Positions 63,966-64,000 of a stretch of 64,000 bases of DNA are shown here, in pieces. Source of the DNA: Branchipolynoe longqiensis (Eukaryota; Annelida; Polychaeta; Phyllodocida; Polynoidae); assembly GCA_030323885.1 (NCBI GenBank), contig CM059202.1, forward strand, positions 45,960,849 to 46,024,848. The letters are read 5' to 3'. Under the pieces are notes generated by a model, which had not been told where the DNA came from, searched no databases, and saw only the letters and a program-made list of their open reading frames with translations. Position numbers and translations under genes: made by a program. Position 1 is the stretch's first letter, and the number at the start of each line of letters is the position of its first letter.

Positions 63966-64000
63966 CCCAAAACACTGTGAAGCTGCACAATCGAATCGTT

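Overview
The window looks like gene-poor, repeat-dominated nuclear DNA from an animal. The best guess is a lophotrochozoan, most likely a mollusc. The reasons are several non-LTR retrotransposon families (CR1/L2-like, and a Nimb/I-like element with an RNase H domain), at least three tRNA-derived SINE families (one resembling, from memory, the molluscan RUDI V-SINE), PIF/Harbinger and pogo-type DNA elements, more than a dozen minisatellite arrays, and two assembly gaps (32583-33082 and 51172-51669). No bacterial-style operon, rRNA gene or CRISPR array is visible, and I found no convincing single-copy host gene. The species call is inference.

Layout. 1-5145: a 33-bp minisatellite interrupted by a dead CR1-like LINE, which is itself interrupted by a nearly intact Nimb-like LINE. 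5146-12900: SINE copies, an 80-bp and a 34/35-bp minisatellite, a Harbinger-type MITE, a LINE 3' end and a SINE-in-SINE insertion. 12900-19770: purine, GT, 14-bp, 13-bp and 22-bp arrays, the 13-bp array carrying a SINE and a truncated Nimb copy, plus a long-inverted-repeat fold-back element. 19770-29040: pogo-like MITE, SINEs, and a TTAA-target MITE family that has twice inserted into its own copies. 29040-32582: telomere-like, CA-rich and GATA-rich arrays. 33083-46045: more SINEs (one split by a MITE), four other terminal-inverted-repeat elements, and large 40-bp and 39-43-bp arrays.

46101-51171 is a decayed PIF/Harbinger element with its two usual genes: a DDE transposase on the plus strand, and on the minus strand a MADF/Myb-like DNA-binding protein with a recognisable intron. 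In this family the two proteins normally act together in transposition. Both are broken here.

51670-58100 holds the most notable gene: an uninterrupted 602-codon ORF for a class I-like fusion glycoprotein of the errantivirus/baculovirus-F type (signal peptide, furin site, fusion-peptide-like segment, transmembrane anchor). It sits among unusual groups of tandem repeats and polypurine tracts, with no gag or pol visible in the window. It is either the 3' part of an LTR element whose 5' part lies in the gap or is lost, or a retained (possibly co-opted) env gene. The rest (58100-64000) is minisatellites, a diverged pair of LTR-like repeats, a LINE 3' end and poly-G tracts.
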